Assembly (NCBI RefSeq): GCF_013346935.1
Contig: NZ_JAAEEB010000001.1
Location: forward strand, 276,830 to 340,829
Direction: 5' to 3'
DNA length: 64,000 nt
Source: Lactobacillus melliventris
GTDB taxonomy: Bacteria; Bacillota; Bacilli; Lactobacillales; Lactobacillaceae
Shown piece after piece: positions 29,351-38,260 of this stretch (its first letter is position 1; every line of letters begins with the position of its first letter). Below the pieces are notes generated by a model. That model did no database searches and had not been told where the DNA came from. It saw only the letters and a list, made by a program, of their open reading frames with translations. A program made the position numbers and the translations under genes.

Positions 29351-30135
29351 TAATTTAATAGACGCCAAATCTCTTTTTGAACGGCGCTATCATTGCTTGA
29401 GCCGATAATGTGAGTAGCAGCCTTCTTAGCCACGGGAAGTGCTGTTCCTGTGGCATAACTGGTGCCAGCATATTTTAGCATCCCCACGTCATTGCCACTA
29501 TCACCAAAAGTTACCATTTCTTTAGGATTAATTTTGAATTTACTACTTAAAAACTGTAAGCCCTTTGCCTTATTCATACCTTTTGTTGACATATCTATCG
29601 ATGAAGAAGAGCCAGAAACAAAGTCAATTTCAGGATAATTACGTCTTAATTTTTCTAAAAGATGCGGCATTTTATTTTCAGCAACATCAAACGTAACCTT
29701 GAAGATTTGATCATCAAGGTGATTAAAACTCTCAACAACTGTCAGTTTTTCATAGTACTTTTTTAGTTCTTTAGCGTACTCAGGTCCATCTTTTTTTAAA
29801 ATATAAGCGCTGGCAAGACCCGAAACCGTGACTTTTTCATTACTTTTCTGAATTATCTTCATGATTGTTTGCCAGTCCTTTTCAGAAAGACAATCAACGT
29901 GAATTACCTGCTTGCCTTGTGCTACTAATGCCCCATTCTCCGCTATGTAGAATAGCTGATTGGCCACTTGTGGAAATCGCGAATATAAATTTTCAAACTG
30001 ATTTCCGCTGGCAACAACAAACTTAATTCCCTTTTTTTGCATAATCTGAAATTCTTGCAAAAACAATCCCTGATCATACGTTTTCTGATCTGTTAACCAA
30101 GTTCCGTCCATATCTGTAGCAATTAGTTTAATCAT
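29350..30135 (-). CDS. HAD-superfamily phosphatase, Cof type
   Basis: A 261-residue cytoplasmic phosphatase of the Cof/YkrA subfamily. HAD motif I is ATDMDGTWL (6-14), with nucleophile Asp8 and acid/base Asp10. A C2 cap domain lies in the middle, motif III Lys is near NKAKGLQFL, and motif IV is FGDSGNDVGML (about 215-225). Such enzymes dephosphorylate sugar phosphates, flavin precursors or cofactors; the substrate is not evident. It is 15 bases downstream of the rRNA methyltransferase gene in the same operon. Confidence 0.9.
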   Translation of the reverse strand: MIKLIATDMDGTWLTDQKTYDQGLFLQEFQIMQKKGIKFVVASGNQFENLYSRFPQVANQLFYIAENGALVAQGKQVIHVDCLSEKDWQTIMKIIQKSNEKVTVSGLASAYILKKDGPEYAKELKKYYEKLTVVESFNHLDDQIFKVTFDVAENKMPHLLEKLRRNYPEIDFVSGSSSSIDMSTKGMNKAKGLQFLSSKFKINPKEMVTFGDSGNDVGMLKYAGTSYATGTALPVAKKAATHIIGSSNDSAVQKEIWRLLN

Positions 30136-30150
30136 TCTTTTTTCTTTCTA

Positions 30151-31536
30151 TTAAACTCGTAGTCCCTTAGGATAATAATTCTTAATAATATGATTGCTGA
30201 TTTTACCAAAACCTAAAATGAAATTTTGGCAACTGACTAAAACAAAGCCTGTTTCGTTAGCTTGCGTTCTTAATGTTTCTCCGTGTAAATACTTTAAATA
30301 GCTTTCCCTGCTTAGTTCAACTACTCTGTTTTGTTTCTGTTCTGCTAACACCATGGCTAATTGATGTCCGGGTTCAAAACGGTTTTTCTTTAACACACCC
30401 AGTTCAACGCCATTTGCTAGTATCTGCAAATGAAGATTCGCACTATCTGATAATGCCGGTATAAAAACGTGATTATTACGTACTCGACTATTTAACCGCC
30501 AATTTTTTATTGCTGCTGGTAAATTAAATTTATCTAGTACTTCCGCTATTAATTGAATTTCAGATTTAGTTAGAGCTTCTTTTTGAGGCCTTTTTTTCTT
30601 CTTCGCTTTTTGATTTGGCGAGATTTTGCCAGGGACGGCCACTTTTGACGATAATTTTAATTTTGCAGCAAATTGCCCTTCACCTAACTCAGCTGTAGGC
30701 CAAAATCGTACTGTCTTAATGAGATCAGGGTTATTGTCAGCCCATTCAGGGTGTCCATGAGCAATAGCGTGCGTTTTTACGTCTAGTGACATAATAGTCA
30801 AATTAAATTTTTGACTTAGCCACGAAACTATTTGTTCATTTTCCTCTGGAGAATATGTACAGGTAGAATAGACTAATTCTCCTTCTGGCTTTAACATTTT
30901 GACTGCCGCATTTAAGATTTCTTTTTGTCGTTCTTGGCAAAGCAGGACGTAATTTTGTGACCAATACTTAATAGCCTGAGGGTTCTTACGAAACATACCT
31001 TCTCCACTACAAGGCGCATCAACTAAAATTTTATCAAAATAATGAGGAAAACACTGTGCTAATTTTTCTGGCTTTTCGCTGACAATTAAAGAATTTGTTG
31101 TGCCCCAACGTTCAAGATTTTCGCGCAATACTTTTGCTCTGGTGTGTGAAATTTCATTTGCAACCAAAAGTCCTTCACCCTTTAGCTGTTCGCTGATTGC
31201 AGTACTCTTGCCACCTGGTGCGGCACATAAATCAAGCACTTTTTGTCCCGGACGCGCTTCAACAAATAATGCTGGAAACATTGCCGTGGGTTCCTGTGAA
31301 TAAACAGCTCCACTTACCCAGGCTGGATCTTGACCACTGATTTTACCATAATAGGCTTGGGGTATGCCTGAAACTTCTTTTTTTGGATCACAAGAAAGAC
31401 AGTGGTTTTCTTTTAATGAATTAACGCGAAATGCACTTTTGGGACTATCATTAATTGAATTGAAAAACTGCTGTGCTCTACTTTTTCCTAATAACCTAGT
31501 ATATTTTTCCTTAAAATCCTCAGGCAGTTTAGGCAT
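30151..31536 (-). CDS. rsmF: RsmF/RsmB-type rRNA cytosine-5 methyltransferase
   Basis: A 461-residue SAM-dependent m5C methyltransferase. The SAM motif is VLDLCAAPGGKSTAI (about 100-114); the two catalytic Cys are in DAPCSGEGMF (about 174-183) and STCTYSPEENE (about 225-235). After a basic linker (PNQKAKKKKRPQK) comes a C-terminal RsmF-type RNA-binding domain ending GFGKISNHIIKNYYPKGLR. The family modifies 16S rRNA. Its start overlaps the preceding membrane-protein gene by eight bases. Confidence 0.92.
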   Translation of the reverse strand: MPKLPEDFKEKYTRLLGKSRAQQFFNSINDSPKSAFRVNSLKENHCLSCDPKKEVSGIPQAYYGKISGQDPAWVSGAVYSQEPTAMFPALFVEARPGQKVLDLCAAPGGKSTAISEQLKGEGLLVANEISHTRAKVLRENLERWGTTNSLIVSEKPEKLAQCFPHYFDKILVDAPCSGEGMFRKNPQAIKYWSQNYVLLCQERQKEILNAAVKMLKPEGELVYSTCTYSPEENEQIVSWLSQKFNLTIMSLDVKTHAIAHGHPEWADNNPDLIKTVRFWPTAELGEGQFAAKLKLSSKVAVPGKISPNQKAKKKKRPQKEALTKSEIQLIAEVLDKFNLPAAIKNWRLNSRVRNNHVFIPALSDSANLHLQILANGVELGVLKKNRFEPGHQLAMVLAEQKQNRVVELSRESYLKYLHGETLRTQANETGFVLVSCQNFILGFGKISNHIIKNYYPKGLRV

Positions 31537-32494
31537 TATTTTGATCCTTTCGTGATAAATGCAAGATGCATATGCTGTATATAATAGAAATGATGATCCA
31601 GCAGCCTGTAAGGAGCCAGATTAAGTGCTGCGGCTTTGATAAAAATGTTCGCCATATCAAGAAGAAATATGCACTTATAGTTACCAATACTTCAATCAAT
31701 AATATTCTGATACCGTGATTTATTAACCAATTACGCAATAAATTGCCCTTTAAGTGAGTTGACTTAACCGTTTTCCAATCTATAAAAGCTAAAACTAAAT
31801 TGCTAAATGAAGCAATTAACAATAAGATTATGATAAATGTAATTTCCCTAATGATTGAAAACTGATGTATTTGGTGGTTTTTAACAAAAAGCGGTATTTT
31901 AGCCTTAACCCCATAATGTTTGGCAATTTGACGAATTACTTTATTTGAACTATCTATTATAATTTGATAATCACGTAATTTAAATTTTCCCGTTGGCTGT
32001 TTGGGACTAGTAGTAAGATAATAACTATCTTGTTTCATTTGGCGATAATGTTTTAAAGTACCTACAACTGTATAATATTTCTTATTCAAATACACATATT
32101 CGTTCCCTTGCACCTTATAGGTAGGGACTTTCGCATTTAATCCCAGTACAGCAAAAGAAACCTGGCCTTTAAAGTCTTCTTTAGTAAAATATCTGCCAGA
32201 CTCTGTCGGCAAGTTTAATACATCATGGTTTGACCAGACCAAAGTTTGATTTTTTTTAGATCTGCAAGTCATATGAACTTGAATTTTGTTATGGGGATAT
32301 TTTTTTTGCAAATAAAGCAAAAAAGATCTAACATTTTGCTTATTTTTTATTTCAATGTAGCGGGTATTATTACTTAGACCATATGCCTCAAGTAGTTGAT
32401 CCGCTTCTCGTGACTGAACGTTTGACAGCATACTGCCAATTCCTAGAAACGATAAAAATATAATAATAACTAAAATTATTTTTTTAAATTTCAT
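31529..32494 (-). CDS. FtsX/MacB-like membrane protein without a neighbouring ATPase
   Basis: A 321-residue protein whose layout resembles MacB/FtsX-type permeases: one N-terminal TM helix (about 5-22), an extracytoplasmic domain of about 190 residues with GRYFTKEDFKGQVSFAVLG and a VVGTL strand as in MacB periplasmic core domains, then three TM helices (about 217-238, 258-279, 288-308). No ABC ATPase is encoded next to it. It overlaps the methyltransferase-like gene upstream by 11 bases and rsmF downstream by eight, so it belongs to that transcript. The function is unknown; the FtsX-like call rests on topology and a few residues. Confidence 0.6.
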   Translation of the reverse strand: MKFKKIILVIIIFLSFLGIGSMLSNVQSREADQLLEAYGLSNNTRYIEIKNKQNVRSFLLYLQKKYPHNKIQVHMTCRSKKNQTLVWSNHDVLNLPTESGRYFTKEDFKGQVSFAVLGLNAKVPTYKVQGNEYVYLNKKYYTVVGTLKHYRQMKQDSYYLTTSPKQPTGKFKLRDYQIIIDSSNKVIRQIAKHYGVKAKIPLFVKNHQIHQFSIIREITFIIILLLIASFSNLVLAFIDWKTVKSTHLKGNLLRNWLINHGIRILLIEVLVTISAYFFLIWRTFLSKPQHLIWLLTGCWIIISIIYSICILHLSRKDQNNA

Positions 32495-33245
32495 GTGCTA
32501 TCTCAAAAATTTGTTCATCAATAAAATCAAAACTTGTAAATGTCTGGTTGATTAGCCTTAGTTCCTTTGAATGAAGAAATGGCTCCTTTTGCCAAAAACT
32601 TGCAGAGTTGGTCACACCATTTTTTTCACCTACAAACAATAGATGTGTGGCAGAATTAAATTTTTGCCAAGTGGCAACAACTTTTTCATCACTGTTGCCA
32701 AAGTTAGGTGCCCAGGAGCAAATTATTAAATCGACATCATTAAATTGCTTGACAGCTCTTACAGCATCATAATTACTAACAGGCACAAATGCTTTAACGC
32801 CAGTGTTTGAAGTCTTTGACCAATTAAAATTATCCGTGACCTTCATTTTAACGCCTACTTGTGACAAAGCTTTACTCCAATAGCCGTTACCTGCCATTAT
32901 TTCTAATCCAGTGTTAACTTTTAGCTGATCTTTAATTACTTGGGCTGTTTCTAGATTTGGAATTGACCATAGGCCAAACTTAATTGCTAAAAATTGCCGG
33001 GTATTATTTAGCAGCTGATTAATCGTTTTAAAATCTTCTAGTTGATCCCTAGAATTAAATTTGTGGCAAATTTCCTCAGCGATATCGGGTAAAAACCCCA
33101 GCTTTTCTGGTGCTCTTTTTAAAACCTGCTTTTGCCTTATGGTAGCAACAATATTATTAATTTCCTCTACTTGTTGATGCACAGACTCAATAATAAGTCT
33201 GGCATCTAATTGGTTAATTTTACTTAAAAAATCTGTCATTATCAA
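32484..33245 (-). CDS. Putative SAM-dependent methyltransferase
   Basis: A 253-residue soluble protein. The first 110 residues are helical with no motif I know. From about 112 a Rossmann-like segment appears: GLEIMAGNGYWSKALSQVG resembles SAM motif I, VKVTDNFNW-like KVTDNFNWSK the acidic end of strand 2, and DLIICSWAPNFG a motif IV-like strand. The start is an ATG at 33245 or the ATG two codons later. It heads the operon with the FtsX-like protein, rsmF and the HAD phosphatase. The substrate is unknown. Confidence 0.65.
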   Translation of the reverse strand: MIMTDFLSKINQLDARLIIESVHQQVEEINNIVATIRQKQVLKRAPEKLGFLPDIAEEICHKFNSRDQLEDFKTINQLLNNTRQFLAIKFGLWSIPNLETAQVIKDQLKVNTGLEIMAGNGYWSKALSQVGVKMKVTDNFNWSKTSNTGVKAFVPVSNYDAVRAVKQFNDVDLIICSWAPNFGNSDEKVVATWQKFNSATHLLFVGEKNGVTNSASFWQKEPFLHSKELRLINQTFTSFDFIDEQIFEIAHEI

Positions 33246-33287
33246 ATACCTATAATGATTTTAACATTCAAACGACCAGATTTCAGT

Positions 33288-33293
33288 TATAAT
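33288..33293 (+). promoter_or_regulatory. -10 element of lepB
   Basis: A perfect TATAAT stands 31 bases before the lepB ATG. The best upstream hexamer is ATTCAA or TTCAAA at 15-17 bases. Confidence 0.55.
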
Positions 33294-33323
33294 AAAGAGT
33301 AACATGAAAAAGGAGAATATTTT

Positions 33324-33902
33324 ATGGCAAAAAAAGTTACAAAAAACCAAGACGAAGAGGAAGAAAGCTTAGGTAAATTTATTCTTGATGTCGTCATAAT
33401 GATGGCAGTAATTTTGGGAGTTTTCTTTGTTTTATTCCATTTCGTACTTTCTAATGATAGAGTTTCAGGGCCATCGATGCAACCAACGTTTGAAGATAAT
33501 GATCGTTTAATCGCTGTCCGCCATTTCACTCCTAAGCGCAATGACGTGGTAGTGCTGCTTGCTCCAAAAGCCGCAAATGATACCCCTGGTGCTTATTACA
33601 TCAAACGCATCATTGGTTTACCGGGTGATAAGCTGGTTTCCAAGAATGATAAGATGTATGTCAATGGTAAGCTCTTACCTGAGCCATATCTAGAAAATCA
33701 CTTTAAAAAAGCTAATAATGCTCAAGGACAGACGTATACGACCAATTTTACTTATAAAGTTCCCAAAGGTTATTATTGGGTAATGGGTGATCACCGTGAC
33801 ATATCTAAGGATTCGCATATGTTTGGACCTGTTAAAAGACAGAATCTGATTGGTAAAGTCAAATTCAGGTATTGGCCATTTAATAAAATTCAAGGTTTTT
33901 AA
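33324..33902 (+). CDS. lepB: Type I signal peptidase
   Basis: A 192-residue membrane-anchored Ser/Lys protease that removes signal peptides of exported proteins. A cytoplasmic acidic/basic N-terminus precedes one TM helix (about 20-43). Ser51 in GPSMQPT and Lys94 in YYIKRIIGLPGD form the dyad, and GDHRDISKDS (about 154-163) is the conserved box E. It has an AAGGAG site and is followed by a small gene on the same strand. Confidence 0.95.
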   Translation: MAKKVTKNQDEEEESLGKFILDVVIMMAVILGVFFVLFHFVLSNDRVSGPSMQPTFEDNDRLIAVRHFTPKRNDVVVLLAPKAANDTPGAYYIKRIIGLPGDKLVSKNDKMYVNGKLLPEPYLENHFKKANNAQGQTYTTNFTYKVPKGYYWVMGDHRDISKDSHMFGPVKRQNLIGKVKFRYWPFNKIQGF

Positions 33903-33914
33903 CTTTAATTTTCT

Positions 33915-33942
33915 TTGAATTTTAGTATTTTTCCGTTAAAAT
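33915..33942 (+). promoter_or_regulatory. Promoter of the 63-aa HTH-like gene
   Basis: TTGAAT (33915-33920) and TAAAAT (33937-33942) are 16 bases apart, shortly after lepB and 22 bases before the next ATG. Confidence 0.6.
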
Positions 33943-33964
33943 AAATTGTAAAGGAGAATTTAAT

Positions 33965-34156
33965 ATGAATCAGCAGTTAGAGGAATTATCCGATGCAATT
34001 ATTGACTTTCAAGTCAAACATCATGTTACTGATACGGATTTAGCTTTTGCTAGTCATTTGTCAGTTGAAAAGATTCATGCGATGAAAACTGGTGAAGGTG
34101 AATTTACTCCTGAAGAAATCAATCAGCTGTATGATTACCTTGCTGCGAATCATTGA
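33965..34156 (+). CDS. Small HTH-like protein of unknown function
   Basis: A 63-residue acidic protein with an AAGGAG site, its own promoter and terminator. The segment TDTDLAFASHLSVEKIHAMK resembles the helix-turn-helix of XRE-type repressors (turn around ASHLS), followed by EFTPEEINQLYDYL, a typical fourth helix. It seems to be only the DNA-binding fold with no effector domain. Similar short proteins are common in lactobacilli; no role is known to me. Confidence 0.7.
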   Translation: MNQQLEELSDAIIDFQVKHHVTDTDLAFASHLSVEKIHAMKTGEGEFTPEEINQLYDYLAANH

Positions 34157-34174
34157 AAAGTTTGTTATAAATAT

Positions 34175-34212
34175 AGCCTGCAATTCGTCTTAGTTAATTG
34201 CAGGCTTTTATT
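34175..34212 (+). terminator. Terminator of the small HTH-like gene
   Basis: AGCCTGCAATT and AATTGCAGGCT form an 11-bp stem with a ten-base loop, followed by TTTATTTTT on plus. Confidence 0.85.
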
Positions 34213-34377
34213 TTTAGTAAATTTAGAAGAATGCTCATTATAGGACTAGTTACAAAAATATTCTACTTTTGTAAAGTTTAGTAGCTAAAAGCATTGTTGC
34301 TTAGACTATATCGCCTTTTGTCTTTTTTCTGGTTTAACATTTTTATTATTTGTCTCATGGCTATTTTTTTGCTGTTG

Positions 34378-34409
34378 AAAAGACGCTAAAAAATTTTTTA
34401 GCGTCTTTT
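34378..34409 (-). terminator. Terminator of the first ABC operon
   Basis: AAAAGACGCTAAAAAA and TTTTTTAGCGTCTTTT form a perfect inverted repeat ending 12 bases after the permease stop on minus. The 165 bases between this hairpin and the one at 34212 hold no gene that I can see. Confidence 0.8.
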
Positions 34410-34421
34410 AGTATGCAAATT

Positions 34422-35261
34422 TTATTTACCTTCTCTTGCTTCAAAAAACTTACTGAAAAGAATGGTATCAAAAAACCAGAACAATATGTTAATCAGAAGC
34501 ATTAATAATAATGCTATAGCTAAATCATCATTTGTACCTGTGGTTTCTCCCATCATAAACCTAAACGGAAACGAAATTATTTGTAGGCCTATGTTACTGG
34601 CTTTGATTGCAAGCCAGGCAACTAAAATAATGACTAAAACGGCAATTATTCGAAAATAAGCTTTGCTGAGCGCTTGTGGCAGGAAGTCTAAAAGTGCACG
34701 ACTTGAGTAATTTAAAAAGCTGATTATGAAGTACCCAAAAAATGCGCAAAGAATAACCATCATAAGTGCACCAAAGAAATTAAACATAATCTCCAAGTCA
34801 ACTTGTTGCAAATGTCTGCCAATATCAGCAAACAATTCGATTAGGGAGCGATGAAACTGACTATCAAAAGTGAAAGTTACAACACTTAAAATTAATGTGC
34901 AGATAATTTCTAATATCACAAAGAAAAGTAAAGCAGCAAATGAACTTAAAATGTTATCAAAATAGAGTTTATTATCATCAATTGGTATTAAGCGCCAAGT
35001 CTGATTACCACTCACTCTTTCATTTTGAAAACAGGTAGTTAAATAAAAGATTCCAGTGAACAGCCATGCTTGTACAATAAAAATAGCTAGCCATAATGTA
35101 AAAAAGTTAGAAAAAATTTGTCTGTTGATATAAACGTGGCCGTTATTAAAATTGAAAAAAGTCATCGCAAATGAGGCAACAGTCTGGATAATTAACAGAA
35201 GAGAAATCCATTTAGTTTTTAACCTAAAGAGTACGGTAAAATAACGATTAAAAATTGCCAT
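34422..35261 (-). CDS. ABC-2-like permease, paralogue 1 of 4
   Basis: A 279-residue protein with about six TM helices (near 15-35, 48-72, 98-128, 155-180, 190-215, 243-268). It shares three motifs with the permeases at 36474, 37390 and 38261: QTWRL in the loop after TM2, NYSSRALLDFLP after TM4, and FFEA at the C-terminus. The QTWRL loop sits where ABC-2 permeases have their coupling region. Its start overlaps the ATPase stop by one base, so it is the membrane half of that transporter. The substrate is unknown; an envelope-stress or peptide role is inferred from the YtrA-type regulator. Confidence 0.75.
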   Translation of the reverse strand: MAIFNRYFTVLFRLKTKWISLLLIIQTVASFAMTFFNFNNGHVYINRQIFSNFFTLWLAIFIVQAWLFTGIFYLTTCFQNERVSGNQTWRLIPIDDNKLYFDNILSSFAALLFFVILEIICTLILSVVTFTFDSQFHRSLIELFADIGRHLQQVDLEIMFNFFGALMMVILCAFFGYFIISFLNYSSRALLDFLPQALSKAYFRIIAVLVIILVAWLAIKASNIGLQIISFPFRFMMGETTGTNDDLAIALLLMLLINILFWFFDTILFSKFFEAREGK

Positions 35262-35968
35262 TATTCCTCCTCCTCTCTCTGGTAAAAGCTTTCATAAAAA
35301 TCTTCTACTGTCTGGTTATCCGCTCTAATTTCTTCAGTAGACTTTTGCATACAGACAGTTTTATTTTTAATAATTACCACTTCATCTAATACTGCAGCAA
35401 TTTCATTGACAAAATGATCAGAAATTAAAATAGTAGACTTTTCCTGCTTCCATAAGATGATCGATTTGATAATCTTTTTACGAGCCATAGCATCAATTCC
35501 GGAAAAAGGTTCATCCAGAAGATATAAATCGGTTTTTCTAGAAAAAGTTAGAGCAATTATCAGCTTTTCTTTCATTCCTTTGGACATTTCAGATAAGCGC
35601 AGATCAGAAGCTAAATTCATGAATTTTCTTAACTGCTCAAATTGCTTTAGACTAAAATCATGGTATAGAATTTGGTAAAACTTGACGATTTCATTAACTT
35701 TGACGGAGTTGGAAAATCCAGTTAAGCCATCAGTAAAAGAAAGATGCTCTTTTCTATCAGCCTCTTTAGTAAAACCAGCAACTTTTACCGTGCCTTGGTA
35801 ATTTTTGGCAACTCCGCTGATAATTCTCATCAATGTGGTTTTACCTGCACCGTTTTCGCCCAAAAGAGCGACAATTTTTCCCGGTTTGAGTGTTAAATTT
35901 AAATCAGTAATAATTTTTTTCTGGTTCTTTTTGTAAACCAAATCGGTTATTTCTAAAGGGTTTGCCAT
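35261..35968 (-). CDS. ABC transporter ATPase, first GntR-linked system
   Basis: A 235-residue nucleotide-binding subunit. Walker A is GENGAGKTT (37-45), the signature is LSEMSKGMKEKL (about 129-140; SKGMK replaces LSGGQ as in YtrB/CcmA-type ATPases), Walker B is LYLLDEPFSGID (about 153-164) and the H-loop is in ISDHFVNE. It closely resembles the ATPase at 39070-39774, especially around the signature, indicating duplication. It is coupled to the GntR gene upstream and the permease downstream by one-base overlaps. Confidence 0.9.
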   Translation of the reverse strand: MANPLEITDLVYKKNQKKIITDLNLTLKPGKIVALLGENGAGKTTLMRIISGVAKNYQGTVKVAGFTKEADRKEHLSFTDGLTGFSNSVKVNEIVKFYQILYHDFSLKQFEQLRKFMNLASDLRLSEMSKGMKEKLIIALTFSRKTDLYLLDEPFSGIDAMARKKIIKSIILWKQEKSTILISDHFVNEIAAVLDEVVIIKNKTVCMQKSTEEIRADNQTVEDFYESFYQREEEE

Positions 35969-36333
35969 TATTTATGCTCCTCTTTAAGATATTCAGATAA
36001 AGATTTGAGAATTTGTTCGTCAGATACTCCTAAAGAATTCATACTATGTACAAACTTATCTAGTTCCGCATTAATTAGTTCCCTTTTTGTTTTATCAAGT
36101 AAAGTAGTATCTTCAGTGACAAAATTACCTTCTCCCCTCTTGGTGTACAAAATACCTTCAAAATTCATCTGTTGTAAAGCACGTTGCACGGTATTGACAT
36201 TAACAGTAAGTTGCACTGCCAGTTCACGTACAGAAGGGATTTTTTTACCTGGCTTCAATTTGCCGGTAATTATTTGTCGATATAGGTATTGCTTAATTTG
36301 TAAGTAAATGGGAATGTTATCTTTAAATTCCAC
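35968..36333 (-). CDS. GntR-family regulator, YtrA type (first copy)
   Basis: A 121-residue regulator with a winged helix (about 8-75: PIYLQIKQYLYRQIITGKL, PSVRELAVQLTVNVNTVQRAL, GEGNFVT) and only a short helical C-terminal dimerisation part of about 40 residues, the plan of YtrA-subfamily repressors. It starts with GTG after GGTGG. It is the first gene of its operon and a dyad resembling YtrA-type operators lies 19 bases upstream, so it probably represses its own ABC genes. Confidence 0.9.
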   Translation of the reverse strand: MEFKDNIPIYLQIKQYLYRQIITGKLKPGKKIPSVRELAVQLTVNVNTVQRALQQMNFEGILYTKRGEGNFVTEDTTLLDKTKRELINAELDKFVHSMNSLGVSDEQILKSLSEYLKEEHK

Positions 36334-36351
36334 AAGTCCACCATCCTTTGG

Positions 36352-36374
36352 CCGTAATACACCTATAATACACT
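36352..36374 (-). promoter_or_regulatory. Candidate GntR/YtrA operator upstream of the first GntR-ABC operon
   Basis: On the minus strand the site begins AGTGTATTATAGGTG and matches the site at 40152-40174 at 19 of 23 positions. The right half on plus (TATAATACACT) is identical in both. It overlaps a possible -10 region. Confidence 0.65.
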
Positions 36375-36473
36375 ATCATAAACTAGATTGATTTTTTCCG
36401 CAAACCTTTTAACATTTGTAGTTAAACTACTTTTTGTAAATAGTTGGTAAGTTTCTACTTTTTATTAGTAACC

Positions 36474-37313
36474 CTACTTATGTTCAGTTGCTTCATAAAA
36501 ATGATTAATTAGGAAAATATTGCTGCCTAATAAAATAAGATCGCTAATTGCGTTTGCCAAAATTGCAAAAGGTAAACTACTAGAAAGATTAAGTCCATAA
36601 TTAGTCGGATGAATCACTGATAAAAGAACTTGGTAAACAAAGATATTTTGGATTTTAAAGAAGAACCAGATTAATCCGAAGATTATGACTATGTGTAATA
36701 CTTTCACAACTGCTCCATTAATGTTTGCAGGGACAAAATCTAGTATTGCTCGGCTGGCAAAATTAAAGAAACTGATAACAAAATATAAAAAGAAACAACT
36801 TAAAATAGCTAAAACGATCGTACCAAGTATTATCCAGAATAAATTAATGTCAAGATTGCGTAGAATGCTTTTTAATAAATCGCGGAAAAAGTATACAACA
36901 GGCTTGTCGGTCAGATACGATGAAAACAGTAATATCATTACTGTGACGAATTCGAGTACAATAAAGTAAATAAAAGATACGAACGTGCTTAATACATTAA
37001 CAAGATAAAATTGCCCATCGCTTATTGCAGCTAAGCGCCAAGTTTGACTGCGATTAAATTTCTCGCTTTGTAACGGCGTAATAAAATAAACAAAAAAAAT
37101 AACAAAAAAGGCCAAGAAGACAAAATATAATGCCCATTCCGGTAAAATTCCGACATTGTTTTGGGGATTTTTGCGGATATGCCAATTGATTACTTCATAA
37201 TATGTAAAAAAGGCACATGCAAGAGCTGCAATTACCTGGAAAAAAAGTAATATGTGTAATTTTTTAGTTTTAATTTTAAATAATCGATTAAATAACCTAT
37301 TAAATTCTGCCAT
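36474..37313 (-). CDS. ABC-2-like permease, paralogue 2 of 4
   Basis: A 279-residue, six-TM protein of the same family as its neighbours: SQTWRL after TM2, NFASRAILDFVP after TM4, and HFYEA at the C-terminus. It is the last gene of the second GntR-ABC operon, 76 bases after the preceding permease. About 100 bases separate it from the operator of the next operon; I see no clear terminator between them, only AT-rich sequence. Confidence 0.75.
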   Translation of the reverse strand: MAEFNRLFNRLFKIKTKKLHILLFFQVIAALACAFFTYYEVINWHIRKNPQNNVGILPEWALYFVFLAFFVIFFVYFITPLQSEKFNRSQTWRLAAISDGQFYLVNVLSTFVSFIYFIVLEFVTVMILLFSSYLTDKPVVYFFRDLLKSILRNLDINLFWIILGTIVLAILSCFFLYFVISFFNFASRAILDFVPANINGAVVKVLHIVIIFGLIWFFFKIQNIFVYQVLLSVIHPTNYGLNLSSSLPFAILANAISDLILLGSNIFLINHFYEATEHK

Positions 37314-37389
37314 TTTGAACTCCTTATTTTTTAATTTTGCTCGATGCCAAATTGTCGCTCATATAAAATTGGTATTATGCCTCTATTTT

Positions 37390-38217
37390 TTACTCTGCTT
37401 CAAAGAAATGCTTAAATAAAAAGATATTAATGACGAACACAATTAAATTAACAACTACAACAATTAAATTAAGATAGGGTAAAGTATTGTTGTAAGCCGG
37501 ATTTAAGTTTAAAAAATGCAAAAGGCTGCCTAAAAATTGGTCGACAAAAATTTTTTCTACTTTGGTAAAAAGCCAGGCTATTACGATAACAATAAAAATA
37601 TGTAATAGTTTGACAATTAATCCGTTTGAAGCTACAGGAAGATAATCCATGATCGCTTTACTGGAAAAATTTAAAAAGCTGATCAATAACGAAATGAAAA
37701 GGCAACATAAAAGTAAGAGTAACATGATATCAAAAATTAAACGAATTGTATTCAGATCAAAATTTGGTCTAAATTGCTTAAACATTCTTTCGCATGATTT
37801 ACGAAAAGCCTTGTCCATAAAAAATGAAACAATTAGTAAGATCCCTGCAACAATAATGTCAAGAAAAATGAAATAGAAAAAAGTAATAAACGAGCTTAAA
37901 CTATTAGCAATATAAAATTTTTCATCAGTGATTGCAGTTAAACGCCAAGTTTGACTCCGATTAATTCGCTCATTTTTGACAGCCATATAAATAAAAAAGA
38001 AAATGATAAAAAAGACACTCAATAGACAAAAGTACATTAGCCAATCAGGTAAAAGCTCGGAGTAAAGATTTAAAAATTCACCAAACTCACCTGTACGAAT
38101 CAGTATCCCAAAAATAGAAAATGCTAAAGCACCAACTATTTGAATAATTAAAAATGAATAAACTTTCTTGGCTTTTTCTACAAAGAATCTGCCAAATAAA
38201 TTTTTAAAAGAGGTCAT
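37390..38217 (-). CDS. ABC-2-like permease, paralogue 3 of 4
   Basis: A 275-residue, six-TM protein. The family motifs read SQTWRL, NFSSKAIMDYLP and KHFFEA. It is the middle of three consecutive permease genes served by one ATPase. A gap of 43 bases separates it from the permease upstream. A heteromeric or alternative-subunit arrangement is possible but not shown. Confidence 0.75.
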   Translation of the reverse strand: MTSFKNLFGRFFVEKAKKVYSFLIIQIVGALAFSIFGILIRTGEFGEFLNLYSELLPDWLMYFCLLSVFFIIFFFIYMAVKNERINRSQTWRLTAITDEKFYIANSLSSFITFFYFIFLDIIVAGILLIVSFFMDKAFRKSCERMFKQFRPNFDLNTIRLIFDIMLLLLLCCLFISLLISFLNFSSKAIMDYLPVASNGLIVKLLHIFIVIVIAWLFTKVEKIFVDQFLGSLLHFLNLNPAYNNTLPYLNLIVVVVNLIVFVINIFLFKHFFEAE

Positions 38218-38260
38218 GCTTTTCCCTTCTCCTCTGAAAACATTGAAACAGTATTAGGTT

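Noticed and set aside
34213..34377. Possible small gene or RNA between two terminators
   Set aside because: No frame with a start, ribosome binding site and reasonable composition was found, and no recognisable RNA motif.
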